In this document: one piece after another, positions 27,450 to 36,895 of the stretch | Position numbering within the stretch: position 1 is the first letter of the stretch | How the letters are laid out: each line of letters starts with the position of its first letter | Assembly: GCF_007681555.1 (NCBI RefSeq) | Contig: NZ_VELE01000004.1 | Span: forward strand, 1-64,000 | DNA: 64,000 nt | Origin: Kocuria salsicia | GTDB taxonomy: Bacteria > Actinomycetota > Actinomycetes > Actinomycetales > Micrococcaceae | Direction of reading: 5' to 3' | The notes under the pieces: model-generated | Seen by the model: the letters and a program-made list of their open reading frames with translations, nothing else | Databases searched by the model: none | What the model was told of the DNA's origin: nothing | Made by a program: the position numbers and the translations under genes

Positions 27450-28888
27450 TTGTTCAACACCGCCTCGAAGAGTTGCCGTGCGCTGGGGCTGGTCAGGGCC
27501 GAGCCCGTGGTGACGTCCACGTCCTCGACCACCACGGACACCGCCAACTGGGGGTCATCCGCGGGTGCGAATCCAGTGAACCACGAATCGTTCAATCCGT
27601 CCTTGCCGATCTCCGCGGTGCCGGTCTTGCCGGCCACCTTGACGCCGTCGACCTTGGCGCCGGAGGCGATGCCGTTGTCCACCACCGAGGTCATCAGGTC
27701 CGTGACCGTCTTGGCCGTCTCGGTGTCCGTGGAGCGGCGCAGCTGCTCCGACTTGAACTCGTCGATCACGGAGAGGTCCGAGGAGCGGACGGTCTTGACC
27801 AGGCTGGGCTTCATCATCACTCCACCGTTCGCGATGGCCGCGGAGGTCATGGCGACCTGCAGCGGGGTGGTCCGGACGTCGTACTGCCCGATCGAGGACA
27901 GCGCCAGCTGCGACTGGTTCATCTGGTCCGGGAAGACCGACGGGGTCACCTGCAGGGGGATGTCCAGGTCCTGGCCGTAGCCGAAGTTCTCGGCGGTCTG
28001 CCGGATCTTGTCCTGTCCCAGGTCCATCGCGATGGAGGCGAAGGGTGTGTTGCAGGACTGCTCCAGGGCGAACTGCAGGTTCACCTGCGTGCGCGCCGAG
28101 CACCCGCCCTGCCGGTAGTTCGGCAGGGTCACGGTGGTGTCCGGAAGCGGCAGCTCGCTCGGGTTCTCCAGGGTGGAGTCCGTGGTGTACTTCCCGGACT
28201 CCAGGGCCGCCACGGTGTCGATGAGCTTGAACGTGGAGCCGGGGGCGTAGAGGTCTCCGCCGATCGCGCGGTTCACGAGGGGCTTGTCCGGGTCCGCGTT
28301 GAGCTGGTCGGACGCGGCCACCACCTTCTCGGTGTTGTGCGAGGACATGGAGTTCGCGTCGTAGCTCTTGCGGGAGACCATGGCCTTGATCTCGCCGGTC
28401 TTGGGATCCACGGCCACGATGGAGCCGTTGTGACCCTCCAGCGCGTCGTAGGCGACCTTCTGCAGGTCCGGGTCGATGGTCAGCTCCACGGACGCGCCCT
28501 TGGGCTGGTCGCCGGAGAACATGGACATCACGCGGTCGTAGAACTGGTCGTCGGAGGCGCCGGAGAGCTCGTCGCCCAGGGCCGATTCCAGGCCCGTGGC
28601 CCCGTAGACCAGGGAGAAGTAGCCGGTGAGGTTCGAGTACATGGGGGAGTCGGTGTACACGCGCTGATGCTCGAAGTCGTCGTCGGAGGGCTGGGAGGTG
28701 GCAATCTCCTTGCCGCCCACCAGGATCGAGCCGCGGTCCTGGCCGAACTGCTCGTACAGGGTCCGGTTGTTCCAGGGGTTGGCCTTGAGGGAACCGGCCG
28801 CGAAGAACTGCACGTAGGTCAGCGCGAGCAGCAGCACCACGACGATCGCCGCCACCATGAGCCACATCCTGCGGATCGCCTTGTTCAC
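27446..28888 (-). CDS. pbpA: Penicillin-binding protein PbpA (class B transpeptidase)
   Basis: Protein of 480 aa with one N-terminal membrane helix and a periplasmic transpeptidase domain. The active-site motifs are APGSTFKL (serine), EQSCNTP (SxN) and AGKTGTAE (KTG). It cross-links peptidoglycan together with the RodA-type glycosyltransferase encoded just upstream. GTG start overlapping the rodA stop by 4 bp. Its position between rodA and the kinases is that of the conserved actinobacterial operon. Confidence 0.95.
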   Translation of the reverse strand: MNKAIRRMWLMVAAIVVVLLLALTYVQFFAAGSLKANPWNNRTLYEQFGQDRGSILVGGKEIATSQPSDDDFEHQRVYTDSPMYSNLTGYFSLVYGATGLESALGDELSGASDDQFYDRVMSMFSGDQPKGASVELTIDPDLQKVAYDALEGHNGSIVAVDPKTGEIKAMVSRKSYDANSMSSHNTEKVVAASDQLNADPDKPLVNRAIGGDLYAPGSTFKLIDTVAALESGKYTTDSTLENPSELPLPDTTVTLPNYRQGGCSARTQVNLQFALEQSCNTPFASIAMDLGQDKIRQTAENFGYGQDLDIPLQVTPSVFPDQMNQSQLALSSIGQYDVRTTPLQVAMTSAAIANGGVMMKPSLVKTVRSSDLSVIDEFKSEQLRRSTDTETAKTVTDLMTSVVDNGIASGAKVDGVKVAGKTGTAEIGKDGLNDSWFTGFAPADDPQLAVSVVVEDVDVTTGSALTSPSARQLFEAVLNK

Positions 28889-30615
28889 GGGGTCCCTCCT
28901 TCCTGCTGGTCGTCGTCCTGCACCGGGGCATTCTTCTTCTTCGTGCCGGTCCCCGCGTGGGGGCTGCCGGTGGCCTCGCGTTTCGCGTCCCCGCGCCTGC
29001 TCTGCGCCGGGGATCCGGAGCGGTCCGCGAGCCGGGACATCACCTCGGTCGCTGAGCCGGCCTCGGCGGTGTCGTCCGCGCCCGCGTGCGCTCCCGCGGA
29101 GGAGCTGAGCGCGGCCGAGCGCGTGGGTTCGGTGCGGGCCTCGGACGGCGCGCCGCCGGTGTCGCGGGCGGAGGGGTCGGCGACGTCACGCTGCTGCTCG
29201 CGTGCGCGGCGTCGTCGTTCGACGGAGGCGAGGTCTTCGTCCGTGGCGGGGCCCGTGACCACGGGCCGACGCGCGCTGTGGGAGATCGCGAGCAGGACGG
29301 CCACGATGATCCAGTTGGACAGCAGCGAGGAGCCGCCGGCGGACATGAACGGCGTGGTGAGACCGGTCAGCGGCAGCAGCCGCGTGACACCGCCGATCAC
29401 CACGAGCAGCTGGAGCACCATCAGGGCGGAGAGCCCCGCGGCGAGCAGCTTGCCGAACGCGTCCCGGGTGCCCAGGGCGGCCCGCAGCCCGCGCGTGGCG
29501 AAGAGCAGGAACAGCACGAGGATCGCGCCCAGGCCGATCAGCCCGAGCTCCTCGCCGAACGCCGTGATGATCATGTCCGAGTTGGAGTACGAGACGAGGT
29601 CCGGGCGGCCCTGGCCTAGCCCCTTGCCGAAGAGCCCGCCGGAGGCGAGACCGAACAGGCCCTGCACGATCTGTGCCGAGCCACCGGGGGAACGGTTGTA
29701 GACCTCGGGGTCGAAGGCGTCGAGCCAGGCATCCAGGCGCAGGCTCACGTGGGAGAACACCTTGCTGGCGGCGAACCCGCCCACGGCCATGAGCGCCACT
29801 CCCAGCACGATCCAGCCCAGGCGGCCGGTGGCCAGGTAGATCATGGCCAGGAACAGGCCGAAGAACATGATGGCCGTGCCCATGTCCTTCTGGAGCACGA
29901 GGACGCCGATGGCGATCACCCAGGCCGCGAGCATGGGCGCGACGTCCCGGAAGCGGGGCAGCCGCACGGGGCCGATCTTCCGCCCGGCCAGCAGGATCAG
30001 GTCCCGGTTGGTGGAGAGGTATCCGGCGAAGAAGATCGCCAGGGTGATCTTGGCGATCTCACCGGGCTGGAACGTGCGTCCGGCCACGGAGATCCACAGT
30101 CGGGCCCCGTTGATCTCCACGCCGAGCCCCGGGACCATCGGCAGCAGCAGGAGCAGCGCCGAGAGCAGCAGCATGATGTAGGTGACGTTGCGCAGCCGGC
30201 GGTGGTCCTTGAGGAACCAGAGCACCACGCAGCACGTCACCATGGCCACCGCGGTCCATACCACCTGGGTGTTCGCCGCGCTCTGACCGGTGGAGAGGTC
30301 GATGCGGTGGATCATCGCCAGGCCCAGTCCGTTGAGGGCCACGGCAATGGGAAGCAGGTAGGGGTCTGCGTAGCGCGCGCGGATCCACAGCACCACGTGC
30401 ACTAGCAGTGCGCCGCCGGCGAGCACGGCGCCGCTGAGGACGATGTGACGGGGGTCCTCCCGCAGCTGGTCCGGGTCCACAAGGATGTTGGCGCCCACGC
30501 CGATGCACAGCGCGAGCAGCAGCAGGAACAGCTCGATGATCCGGCGGGGCCTGGGGCGCACGACGGGCGCGGAGTCGGCGGGGGAGGCCGTCGTGGTGGT
30601 AGCGGGGGAGCTCAC
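28885..30615 (-). CDS. rodA: SEDS-family peptidoglycan polymerase RodA/FtsW
   Basis: Multi-pass membrane protein of 576 aa with about 12 helices. SEDS motifs visible are the WGEARRLW-type NGARLWISVAGRTFQPGE stretch, QKDMGTAIMF, and TGLTTPFMSAGGSSLL near the C-terminal helices. It polymerises lipid II glycan strands with PbpA. A charged, low-complexity cytoplasmic tail of about 115 residues is added at the C-terminus and could be a phosphorylation target of the nearby kinases (inference). GTG start overlapping the pstP stop. Confidence 0.95.
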   Translation of the reverse strand: MSSPATTTTASPADSAPVVRPRPRRIIELFLLLLALCIGVGANILVDPDQLREDPRHIVLSGAVLAGGALLVHVVLWIRARYADPYLLPIAVALNGLGLAMIHRIDLSTGQSAANTQVVWTAVAMVTCCVVLWFLKDHRRLRNVTYIMLLLSALLLLLPMVPGLGVEINGARLWISVAGRTFQPGEIAKITLAIFFAGYLSTNRDLILLAGRKIGPVRLPRFRDVAPMLAAWVIAIGVLVLQKDMGTAIMFFGLFLAMIYLATGRLGWIVLGVALMAVGGFAASKVFSHVSLRLDAWLDAFDPEVYNRSPGGSAQIVQGLFGLASGGLFGKGLGQGRPDLVSYSNSDMIITAFGEELGLIGLGAILVLFLLFATRGLRAALGTRDAFGKLLAAGLSALMVLQLLVVIGGVTRLLPLTGLTTPFMSAGGSSLLSNWIIVAVLLAISHSARRPVVTGPATDEDLASVERRRRAREQQRDVADPSARDTGGAPSEARTEPTRSAALSSSAGAHAGADDTAEAGSATEVMSRLADRSGSPAQSRRGDAKREATGSPHAGTGTKKKNAPVQDDDQQEGGTP

Positions 30616-32192
30616 GAGGCGTCACCCCCCGGTGTGGCGGAGGACGCGGCGGGGCTGGGGGAGGGGCTGCCGGAGGTCGTCGGGGTGGGGGTCGTGACGG
30701 TTACTCGGCCCGTGGGATGGGGCCCGGGCCCGGTGGAGGTCTTCAGGTCCGCCACAATCTTCTCGGCCTCCTCGCGGCTGCCGGCGGGGATCGTGGCGCG
30801 TACGCGCTCCCGGGCGTACTGGGAGAGCGAGTCCACGGAGATCTCCGTGGTGGAGTCCAACTCGCTCAGCGAGATGGGCCCGAGGGACTGCGAGACGCCC
30901 TGGAACACGGCTACCTTCCCCTGCTCCTCACCCACGTAGTACTGCGAGGAGGTCCAGGCGCGGGCGGCCCAGCCGCCCAGCAGCAGGGCGACGGCGAGCA
31001 CGAGCACACCTGCGACCACCAGGGCACGACGGCGCGTGGAGCCTCGCCCGGGGTCCTCGCCCCTGCGGCGCAGCAGGCTGCGCACCTCGGCGGGGTCCGC
31101 GGTGACGTCCAGGGTGGAGGTGGAGAGCATGGTTGCGCGGCGCTGGATCGCAGAGTCGGAGACCGTGGGGATCCGACCGGTCTGGGTCGCGTTGGCCGCG
31201 GCGCCCACCAGCAGGTGGGGGCGCTCGGCGAGGTCCCCGCGCAGCACGGACGCCGAGGACCGCTCGTCCCCGCTGGCGCCCGGGCCGGTGCTGCGTCCGG
31301 GTTCGCGGTAGTCGCGGCCGCCCCCTGCCACGGGGGAGTCCATGGGGCCGTCCCACTCCTCGACGGTCTCGCTCTCACTGCGCAGCTGCTCGTCCGAGGT
31401 GCGGGACTCGTCCGGCACGGCGCCCATGGCCTCGCCGGTCATGGGGTGGGCCTCCCGGCCGTCCGGGATCTCGCCCACCTGCACGACCACCACGGTCACG
31501 TTGTCCGGGGCGCCGCGGTCCAGGGTGAGCTCCACCAGGGAGTTCACGATCTGGTTGAGGTCCCCGGTGGAGCGCATCACGTTCTCGATGGTCTGCGCGT
31601 TCACGACGGCGTTGAGCCCGTCCGAGCACAGCAGCCAGCGCTCGCCCACGGCGGGGCGCACGGTGCGCACCTCGAGTTCGGGGGAGGCGTCCACGTCCCC
31701 GAGCACCCGCATGAGCACGTTCTTGTGGGGGTGGGTCTCGGCCTCCTCCGGCCGCAGCCGCCCCTCGTCGATGAGTCGCTGCACGAACGTGTGGTCCGTG
31801 GTGACCTGCTCGAAGCCCTCGGTCTCGGAGAGCCGGTACGCACGCGAGTCCCCGATGTGCGCCACCGAGATCTCGTCCCCGTCGATCAGCAGGGCGGTGA
31901 CCGTGGTGCCCATTCCCCCGAGCCGGGGGTTGGACTGCACGAGTTTGGCGAGGTTCTGGTTGGCGTTCTGGATCTCGTCCGCGAGGACCGTGGCGCCGTC
32001 GCCGTCGTGGCCGGCGTGGTCCAGGTGCGTGAGGTCGATGACCGCGGACGCGGAGGCCACGTCACCGCCCACGTGACCGCCCATGCCGTCGGCGACGACG
32101 GCGAGGTAGCGCCCCGCGTAGGCGGAGTCGTCGTTCTTCGAGCGGACGCGGCCCACATCGGAGCGCGCCGCATAGCGGAAGGCGATGGGCAT
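30612..32192 (-). CDS. pstP: PP2C-type Ser/Thr phosphatase
   Basis: Protein of 526 aa. Residues 1-240 are a PP2C domain: SKNDDSAYAG, VVADGMGGHVGGD, IGDSRAYRL and the late SDGLNAVV and GAPDNVTVVVV carry the metal-binding acids. A linker, one membrane helix (ALVVAGVLVLAVALLLGGW) and a small extracellular domain follow. It reverses phosphorylation by PknA and PknB. The extracellular part is followed by a Pro/Ser/Thr-rich end. ATG start 4 bp after fhaB. Confidence 0.95.
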   Translation of the reverse strand: MPIAFRYAARSDVGRVRSKNDDSAYAGRYLAVVADGMGGHVGGDVASASAVIDLTHLDHAGHDGDGATVLADEIQNANQNLAKLVQSNPRLGGMGTTVTALLIDGDEISVAHIGDSRAYRLSETEGFEQVTTDHTFVQRLIDEGRLRPEEAETHPHKNVLMRVLGDVDASPELEVRTVRPAVGERWLLCSDGLNAVVNAQTIENVMRSTGDLNQIVNSLVELTLDRGAPDNVTVVVVQVGEIPDGREAHPMTGEAMGAVPDESRTSDEQLRSESETVEEWDGPMDSPVAGGGRDYREPGRSTGPGASGDERSSASVLRGDLAERPHLLVGAAANATQTGRIPTVSDSAIQRRATMLSTSTLDVTADPAEVRSLLRRRGEDPGRGSTRRRALVVAGVLVLAVALLLGGWAARAWTSSQYYVGEEQGKVAVFQGVSQSLGPISLSELDSTTEISVDSLSQYARERVRATIPAGSREEAEKIVADLKTSTGPGPHPTGRVTVTTPTPTTSGSPSPSPAASSATPGGDAS

Positions 32193-32195
32193 GGG

Positions 32196-32720
32196 CTACG
32201 GCCTCAGTTCCATCACGGTTCGCCCCACGCGGAACTGCACGCCGGGGTCCACGGCGGCGGCGCGGGAGATCTTCTGGTCACGCAGGAAGGTTCCGTTGGT
32301 GGAACCGAGGTCCTCGAGGAACCAGCGGGAGCCCTGCGGGAACAGCCGGGCGTGGCGGCCCGAGGCGTAGTCGTCCTCCAGGGGCACGGTGGCCTCGGGC
32401 GAGCGGCCCAGCATTACCGGGGCGGAGCCGAGCTGGTAGCTGCTGCCGGCCAGCGGGCCCTCGACGACGACGAGCTGCTGGGGCCGGTGGCGCGTGCCGC
32501 CGGTGGTGGGCGCGGAGGTGCGGGGCTCCGGCGCGGGCTCGGGGGCCCTGCGCTCCTGCCGCGGGGACTCGGCGGCGCGGGCGCTGCCGGCACGGGCGGC
32601 GGTGCGCGCTCGGCCGCTGACGGTCAGGTCACGGGCCTGCGAGTACACCACGGCCGCGATGAAGACCCACAGCAGCGCGAGGAAACCGTAGCGCAGCAGG
32701 GTCACGGTCAGTTCGGACAC
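32196..32720 (-). CDS. fhaB: Membrane-anchored FHA-domain protein FhaB
   Basis: Protein of 174 aa: one N-terminal membrane helix (YGFLALLWVFIAAVVYS), a low-complexity linker, and a C-terminal FHA domain with VMLGRSPEATVPLEDDYASGRHARL (read in parts), DLGSTNGTFL and QFRVGRTVMEL. FHA domains bind phosphothreonine; FhaB (FipA in mycobacteria) links kinase signalling to the division machinery. GTG start one base after the fhaA stop codon. Confidence 0.93.
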   Translation of the reverse strand: MSELTVTLLRYGFLALLWVFIAAVVYSQARDLTVSGRARTAARAGSARAAESPRQERRAPEPAPEPRTSAPTTGGTRHRPQQLVVVEGPLAGSSYQLGSAPVMLGRSPEATVPLEDDYASGRHARLFPQGSRWFLEDLGSTNGTFLRDQKISRAAAVDPGVQFRVGRTVMELRP

Positions 32721-32721
32721 G

Positions 32722-33564
32722 TCAGCGCCCCTCCTTCGGCACGAGCAGCCGGAAGACCAGCCTGGTGCGTCCCATGGCGATCACGGAGCCGTCCACGAGC
32801 TGGGCCCGTCCCTGGATCTTCTGGCCGTCCACATAGGAGCCATTGGTGGATCCGAGGTCCACGGCCAGGAAGTTGCTCCCCTGGCGGCGGATCTCGAGGT
32901 GTTTGCGGGAGACCCCGGTGTCCTCCACGGTGATGTCCGCCTGCGAGGAGCGGCCCACGCTCACGCTGTCCGCGTTGAGGGAGAACCGTTCGGATCCCAC
33001 CTCGATCACCGGCACCTTCCGCAGGACGGGCGCAGGGGCCTCGTGGTCGGCGGGCCCGGCAGGGGCGTACCCGGGGGCGGAGGTCGTGGTGCGGCCATCC
33101 CGCGTGGTGCGGGCCGGCGCGTGCGGTGCGGGAGCCGGGGGCTGGGGTGCGCGCGCGGAGGTCCCGGCGTTGGCGGGGGCCGGGGGTGTGCTCGTGCGCT
33201 CGAACGAGGGGACGACGTCGAAGTTCCCCGCCTCGAGCTCCGAGTTGCGGGTGAAGCTCACGCGCACCGCGCCCTGCAGCGTGTAGGCCTGTGAGCGGGC
33301 GTGGCGGATGACGACGTCGCACAGCTCCTCCGCGAGCTGCACGCCCCACTCCTGGGCGCGCGGGAAGTCGTCGTCCGAGAACTCGACCGTGAACACGTTG
33401 GGGGCCATGGTGCGCCCGCCGCTCACCGTGAAGGACTCCTGGTCCAGCTCGCGGCGCAGCGCGCTCGCGATCTCCACGGCCTCGACCCGCTTGCGGGAGC
33501 CGGCGGTGAAGGCGGTGCGGACCGCTTTCTCGATCCCGTTCTCCAGTCCGGTCCAGAAACCCAT
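32722..33564 (-). CDS. fhaA: FHA-domain protein FhaA (DUF3662 plus FHA)
   Basis: Protein of 280 aa and first gene of the kinase operon. Residues 1-125 form the DUF3662 domain (GFWTGLENGIEKAV at the start). A Pro/Ala-rich linker follows. The C-terminal FHA domain has VSVGRSSQADITVED, GVSRKHLEIR and DLGSTNGSYVDG. In mycobacteria FhaA binds the phosphorylated pseudokinase domain of MviN and regulates peptidoglycan synthesis. ATG with GGAGG upstream. Confidence 0.95.
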   Translation of the reverse strand: MGFWTGLENGIEKAVRTAFTAGSRKRVEAVEIASALRRELDQESFTVSGGRTMAPNVFTVEFSDDDFPRAQEWGVQLAEELCDVVIRHARSQAYTLQGAVRVSFTRNSELEAGNFDVVPSFERTSTPPAPANAGTSARAPQPPAPAPHAPARTTRDGRTTTSAPGYAPAGPADHEAPAPVLRKVPVIEVGSERFSLNADSVSVGRSSQADITVEDTGVSRKHLEIRRQGSNFLAVDLGSTNGSYVDGQKIQGRAQLVDGSVIAMGRTRLVFRLLVPKEGR

Positions 33565-33772
33565 CCCGCCTCCTTTCTCGGCCAGCCAGTGGCGGTGCGT
33601 TCAGTGCAACCGCAGGGGGGCGGTGTGGCACACGGTCGTCAGCAGTCCCCAGAATAGTAGCCGCAGTGGCTGTGCGAGCGGTGACAGGTCTCCCGTGCGC
33701 GGCGGCGGCGGCCCGCGTGCGGCGCGATCGGGGGCCGCCACGCCGGGCACGGCGGCGTCGTCCCCTCCCCGC
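33565..33772 (-). promoter_or_regulatory. Promoter region of the fhaA-pknB operon
   Basis: A 208-bp non-coding gap separates fhaA from fadH. On the minus strand a possible -10 (TACTAT, complement of 33654-33659) lies about 90 bp before fhaA, with no convincing -35. No other gene is supported here. Confidence 0.4.
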
Positions 33773-35929
33773 TCAGGGCAGGCTGGCGGCGAGCTCCACG
33801 GCCTCCTTGATCGCGCGCTTGGCGTCCAGCTCGGAGGCCACGTGGGCACCGCCGATCACGTGGACCGGGCGCCCACCCGTCAGCTGCTCCGCGAGCTCGG
33901 CGCGGGACTCCTGCCCCGCGCACAGCACCACGGTGTCCGCCGGAACGAGCAGCTCGACCTTCCCCGGGGCGAGCGCCACCGCGGTGGCCGCGCCCGGGTG
34001 CCCGGCTTCCTGGCGCACTGCTTGCGAGTGCCCCGCGGCAGCGGCGGCCCCGGCGCGGGTCTGCTGGCGCGGGGCCGATCCGGCGCCGCCGCCCGCCGCG
34101 TTGTCCTCCAGCGTGCCGGTGCCCGGGACCAGCACGTGCACGCCGTCCCCGTCGATGCGCTGGTACTGCACGCCGGTCATGAAGTCCACGCCCGCCATGT
34201 GCAGCTCCGCACGGTGGATCCACCCCGTGGTGGTGCCCAGGCGTGCCCCCGGCTTGCCCTCGCCGCGCTGCAGCACCGTGACGTGGCGCAGCGGCGCGGT
34301 CGGCTCCGGGCGCAGCAGCCCGCCGCGGGCCTCGAGCGTACGGTCCACGCCCCACTCGCGGTAGAAGTCCGCGTCCGGGTCGTGCGTGAGGAAGTGGGCG
34401 ACGTCGAAGCCGATCCCGCCGCCGCCAACCACTGCCACGCGCTCACCCACGGGTGCGCCCTCCAGGACGTCCTTGTACCCGAGCACCGTGGGGCCGTCCT
34501 CCCCGGCGATCCCGGGGATGCGCGGCGTGACGCCCGTGGCCAGCACCACGCGGTCCGCGTCCGCGAGGTCCTGCGAGGTGGCGGTGTGCCCGGTGCGGAC
34601 AGTGACTCCCAGCTCGGCCAGGCGGGTGCGGAAGTAGCGGATGGTGTGGCCGTAGTCCGCCTTGCCGGGGATCCGGCGGGCGAGCTGGAACTGGCCGCCG
34701 ATCTCCGGCTGCTCCTCGAACAGGGTGACGTGGTGCCCGCGGGCTGCGGCGGCCTCGGCGAACGCCATCCCCGCCGGGCCCGCACCCACCACGGCGATCC
34801 GCTCCGCCGTGCGGGTGGGTCCGAGCGCGAGCTCGTCCTCCCGCATGGCCCGCGGGTTCACCAGGCAGGACATCCGCTTGCCGGAGAAGGTGTGGTCCAG
34901 ACAGGCCTGGTTGCACGCGATGCACGTGTTGATCTCTGCCGGCCGTTCCTCGCGGGCCTTGGCCACGAACGCGGGGTCCGCGAGGAACGGGCGGGCCATG
35001 CACACGAGGTCCGCGTCTCCCCGGGCGATCACGTCCTCGCCGATCTCTGGGGTGTTCATGCGGTTGACGGCCGCGACGGGCACGGAGAGGTTCTCGCGCA
35101 GGGCGCGGCTCACCCACGTGAACGCGGCGGGCGGGACGTTCGTGGCGATGGTGGGGATCCGCGCCTCGTGCCAGCCGATGCCCGTGTTGATGATCGAGAC
35201 CCCGGCCTCCTCCACCTCGCGGCCGAGCGCGAGGACCTGCTCGAACTCCTGCGCGTCCGGCACCAGGTCCAGGGCGGAGAGCCGGTACATCACCAGGAAG
35301 TCCGGGCCCGTGGCCTCCCGCACGCGGCGCACGACCTCCACCGCGAAGCGCCGACGGGCGGCGTCCGAGCCCCCGTAGCGGTCCGTGCGCTGGTTGGTGT
35401 GAACCACCAGGAACTCGTTGATCAGGTACCCCTCCGAGCCCATGATCTCCACGCCGTCGTAGCCGGCCTGCTGAGCGAGCGCGGCGGCACGGGCGAAGTC
35501 CTCGACGGTGCGCTCGACCTCCTCGGTGCTCAGCTCCCGCGGGGTCACCTTGTTGATCGGCGCACGCAGGGGCGACGGCGCCACGGCGTTCGCGTGCATG
35601 GCGTACCTGCCGCTGTGCATCAGCTGCAGGGCGATCAGCCCGCCCTCCGAGTGCACGGCGTCCGTGACCGTGCGGTGCGGCGGCAGCTGGTCCTCACGAC
35701 TCAGGTGGGCGCCGTCATGGCGGGCCGCTCCCTCCTCGTTGGGGGAGATGCCGCCGGTGACGATGAGTCCGGCCCCGCCCCGCACGCGCTCCACGTAGAA
35801 CCGCGCGAGCTCGTGCTCACCGCCCGGCGTTTCCTCGAGGCCCGTGTGCATGGAGCCCATGATCATGCGGTGCGGCAGGGTCAGCGAGCCCACGCGCAGG
35901 GGGGCCAGCAGGTGGGGGTAGGACGTCAT
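33773..35929 (-). CDS. fadH: NADPH-dependent 2,4-dienoyl-CoA reductase
   Basis: Iron-sulfur flavoprotein of 718 aa that reduces 2,4-dienoyl-CoA during breakdown of unsaturated fatty acids. An old-yellow-enzyme barrel (about residues 1-335) carries IALQLMHSGRYA and ADLVCMARPFLADP. The 4Fe-4S cysteines are in CIACNQACLDHTFSG and the following MSCLVNP. FAD and NADPH domains follow (VVGAGPAGMAFAEAAA and VAVVGGGGIGFDVA). ATG 35929 with GGAG upstream is chosen over a TTG at 35941. Confidence 0.93.
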   Translation of the reverse strand: MTSYPHLLAPLRVGSLTLPHRMIMGSMHTGLEETPGGEHELARFYVERVRGGAGLIVTGGISPNEEGAARHDGAHLSREDQLPPHRTVTDAVHSEGGLIALQLMHSGRYAMHANAVAPSPLRAPINKVTPRELSTEEVERTVEDFARAAALAQQAGYDGVEIMGSEGYLINEFLVVHTNQRTDRYGGSDAARRRFAVEVVRRVREATGPDFLVMYRLSALDLVPDAQEFEQVLALGREVEEAGVSIINTGIGWHEARIPTIATNVPPAAFTWVSRALRENLSVPVAAVNRMNTPEIGEDVIARGDADLVCMARPFLADPAFVAKAREERPAEINTCIACNQACLDHTFSGKRMSCLVNPRAMREDELALGPTRTAERIAVVGAGPAGMAFAEAAAARGHHVTLFEEQPEIGGQFQLARRIPGKADYGHTIRYFRTRLAELGVTVRTGHTATSQDLADADRVVLATGVTPRIPGIAGEDGPTVLGYKDVLEGAPVGERVAVVGGGGIGFDVAHFLTHDPDADFYREWGVDRTLEARGGLLRPEPTAPLRHVTVLQRGEGKPGARLGTTTGWIHRAELHMAGVDFMTGVQYQRIDGDGVHVLVPGTGTLEDNAAGGGAGSAPRQQTRAGAAAAAGHSQAVRQEAGHPGAATAVALAPGKVELLVPADTVVLCAGQESRAELAEQLTGGRPVHVIGGAHVASELDAKRAIKEAVELAASLP

Positions 35930-36095
35930 CCGATACTCCAAGTCTCAGTTATTTCCTCCACCCTAGAGCTCGTGAGCTGGATCACCAATCCGATCGGGCC
36001 GGGAGGTCCGACGTTGCACCACGGGTCTGGGGACCGCCAGAGCACGGGAGAAGGTCCCGCCGGGTGCTGGCCCTGGTGGGCGGTGCGACACGGTG

Positions 36096-36118
36096 TTATT
36101 ATGAAGACATCAGAATAA
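36096..36118. promoter_or_regulatory. Imperfect palindrome over the dps promoter
   Basis: TTATTATGA (36096-36104) and TCAGAATAA (36110-36118) match as an inverted repeat at 8 of 9 positions around a 5-bp centre. It overlaps a possible -10 (TATTAT), 54 bp before the dps start. The shape is like Fur/PerR- or DtxR-type boxes known to control dps in other bacteria; the regulator is not identified. Confidence 0.5.
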
Positions 36119-36171
36119 GGGCCGAGGGGCGCGCCGGTCCGGCCGCACCCCGCCCCGACGAGGAGGTTGTC

Positions 36172-36813
36172 ATGGCCAAGAAGTCCAGCAAGAACGCCAC
36201 CTACACGGTCCCCGGTCTCACCACCGAGCAGGGTCACGCGGTGGCCGATGTCCTGCAGCAGCGCCTGAACGCGCTCAACGACCTGCAGCTCACCCTCAAG
36301 CACGCCCACTGGAACGTGGTGGGTCCCAACTTCATCTCGGTGCACGAGATGCTCGACCCCCAGATCGACGAGGTCCGTGGCTACGTGGACGAGGTGGCCG
36401 AGCGCATGGCCACCATGGGCGTTTCGCCCAATGGCCTGCCCGGCACCATCGTGTCCGGGCGCACGTGGGACGACTACGACGTCATGCGTGCCTCCGGGGT
36501 GGAGCACCTCGCGGCCCTCGACCTCGTCTACGACGGCGTGATCCAGGACCACCGTGCCGCCCTGGCAGAGGTGGGGGACGTGGACCCCATCACCGAGGAC
36601 ATGCTGATCGCCCAGGTGCGCGGCCTCGAGCTGTTCCAGTGGTTCATGCGCTCACACATCGAGAACGACTCCGGCGTGCTGGAGAACAGCTCCGCGCGCA
36701 CGGAGAAGGCCGCAGCCAAGGCCGTGAAGAAGGCCGTGGCCGGCAAGTCCGGCAAGGGTGCGACGTCGGGCAAGTCCGCAGGCAAGAAGGCGGGCTCCGG
36801 CCAGAAGGGCTGA
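36172..36813 (+). CDS. dps: Dps ferritin-like DNA-protection protein
   Basis: Protein of 213 aa. The ferroxidase site is visible in LKHAHWNVVGPNFISVHEMLD followed by DEVAERM (His, His, Asp and Glu ligands at the dimer interface). The core is about residues 15-170. A C-terminal tail of about 40 residues is rich in Lys/Ala/Gly/Ser and resembles histone tails; such tails let Dps bind DNA directly. ATG with AGGAGG upstream. Expected to store iron and shield DNA under starvation or peroxide. Confidence 0.93.
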   Translation: MAKKSSKNATYTVPGLTTEQGHAVADVLQQRLNALNDLQLTLKHAHWNVVGPNFISVHEMLDPQIDEVRGYVDEVAERMATMGVSPNGLPGTIVSGRTWDDYDVMRASGVEHLAALDLVYDGVIQDHRAALAEVGDVDPITEDMLIAQVRGLELFQWFMRSHIENDSGVLENSSARTEKAAAKAVKKAVAGKSGKGATSGKSAGKKAGSGQKG

Positions 36814-36835
36814 TCCGCCGCCCCCGCACGCAGAA

Positions 36836-36880
36836 GAACCCCCGGTCCTCCCCCGCAGAGCGGTGAGGGTCGGGGGTTCC
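36836..36880. terminator. Terminator between dps and serA
   Basis: AACCCCCGGTCCTC (36837-36850) pairs with GAGGGTCGGGGGTT (36865-36878) with two adjacent weak positions, between convergent genes. Confidence 0.7.
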
Positions 36881-36895
36881 TGCATGCTGGGCGGG

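Noticed and set aside
30717-32933. 738-codon plus-strand frame opposite pstP and fhaB
   Set aside because: Antisense shadow of PP2C and FHA domains that are fully supported on the minus strand.
33565-33772. tRNA gene upstream of fhaA, as found in some actinobacteria
   Set aside because: No T-loop GTTCGAATC-type string or cloverleaf could be read here or elsewhere in the window.
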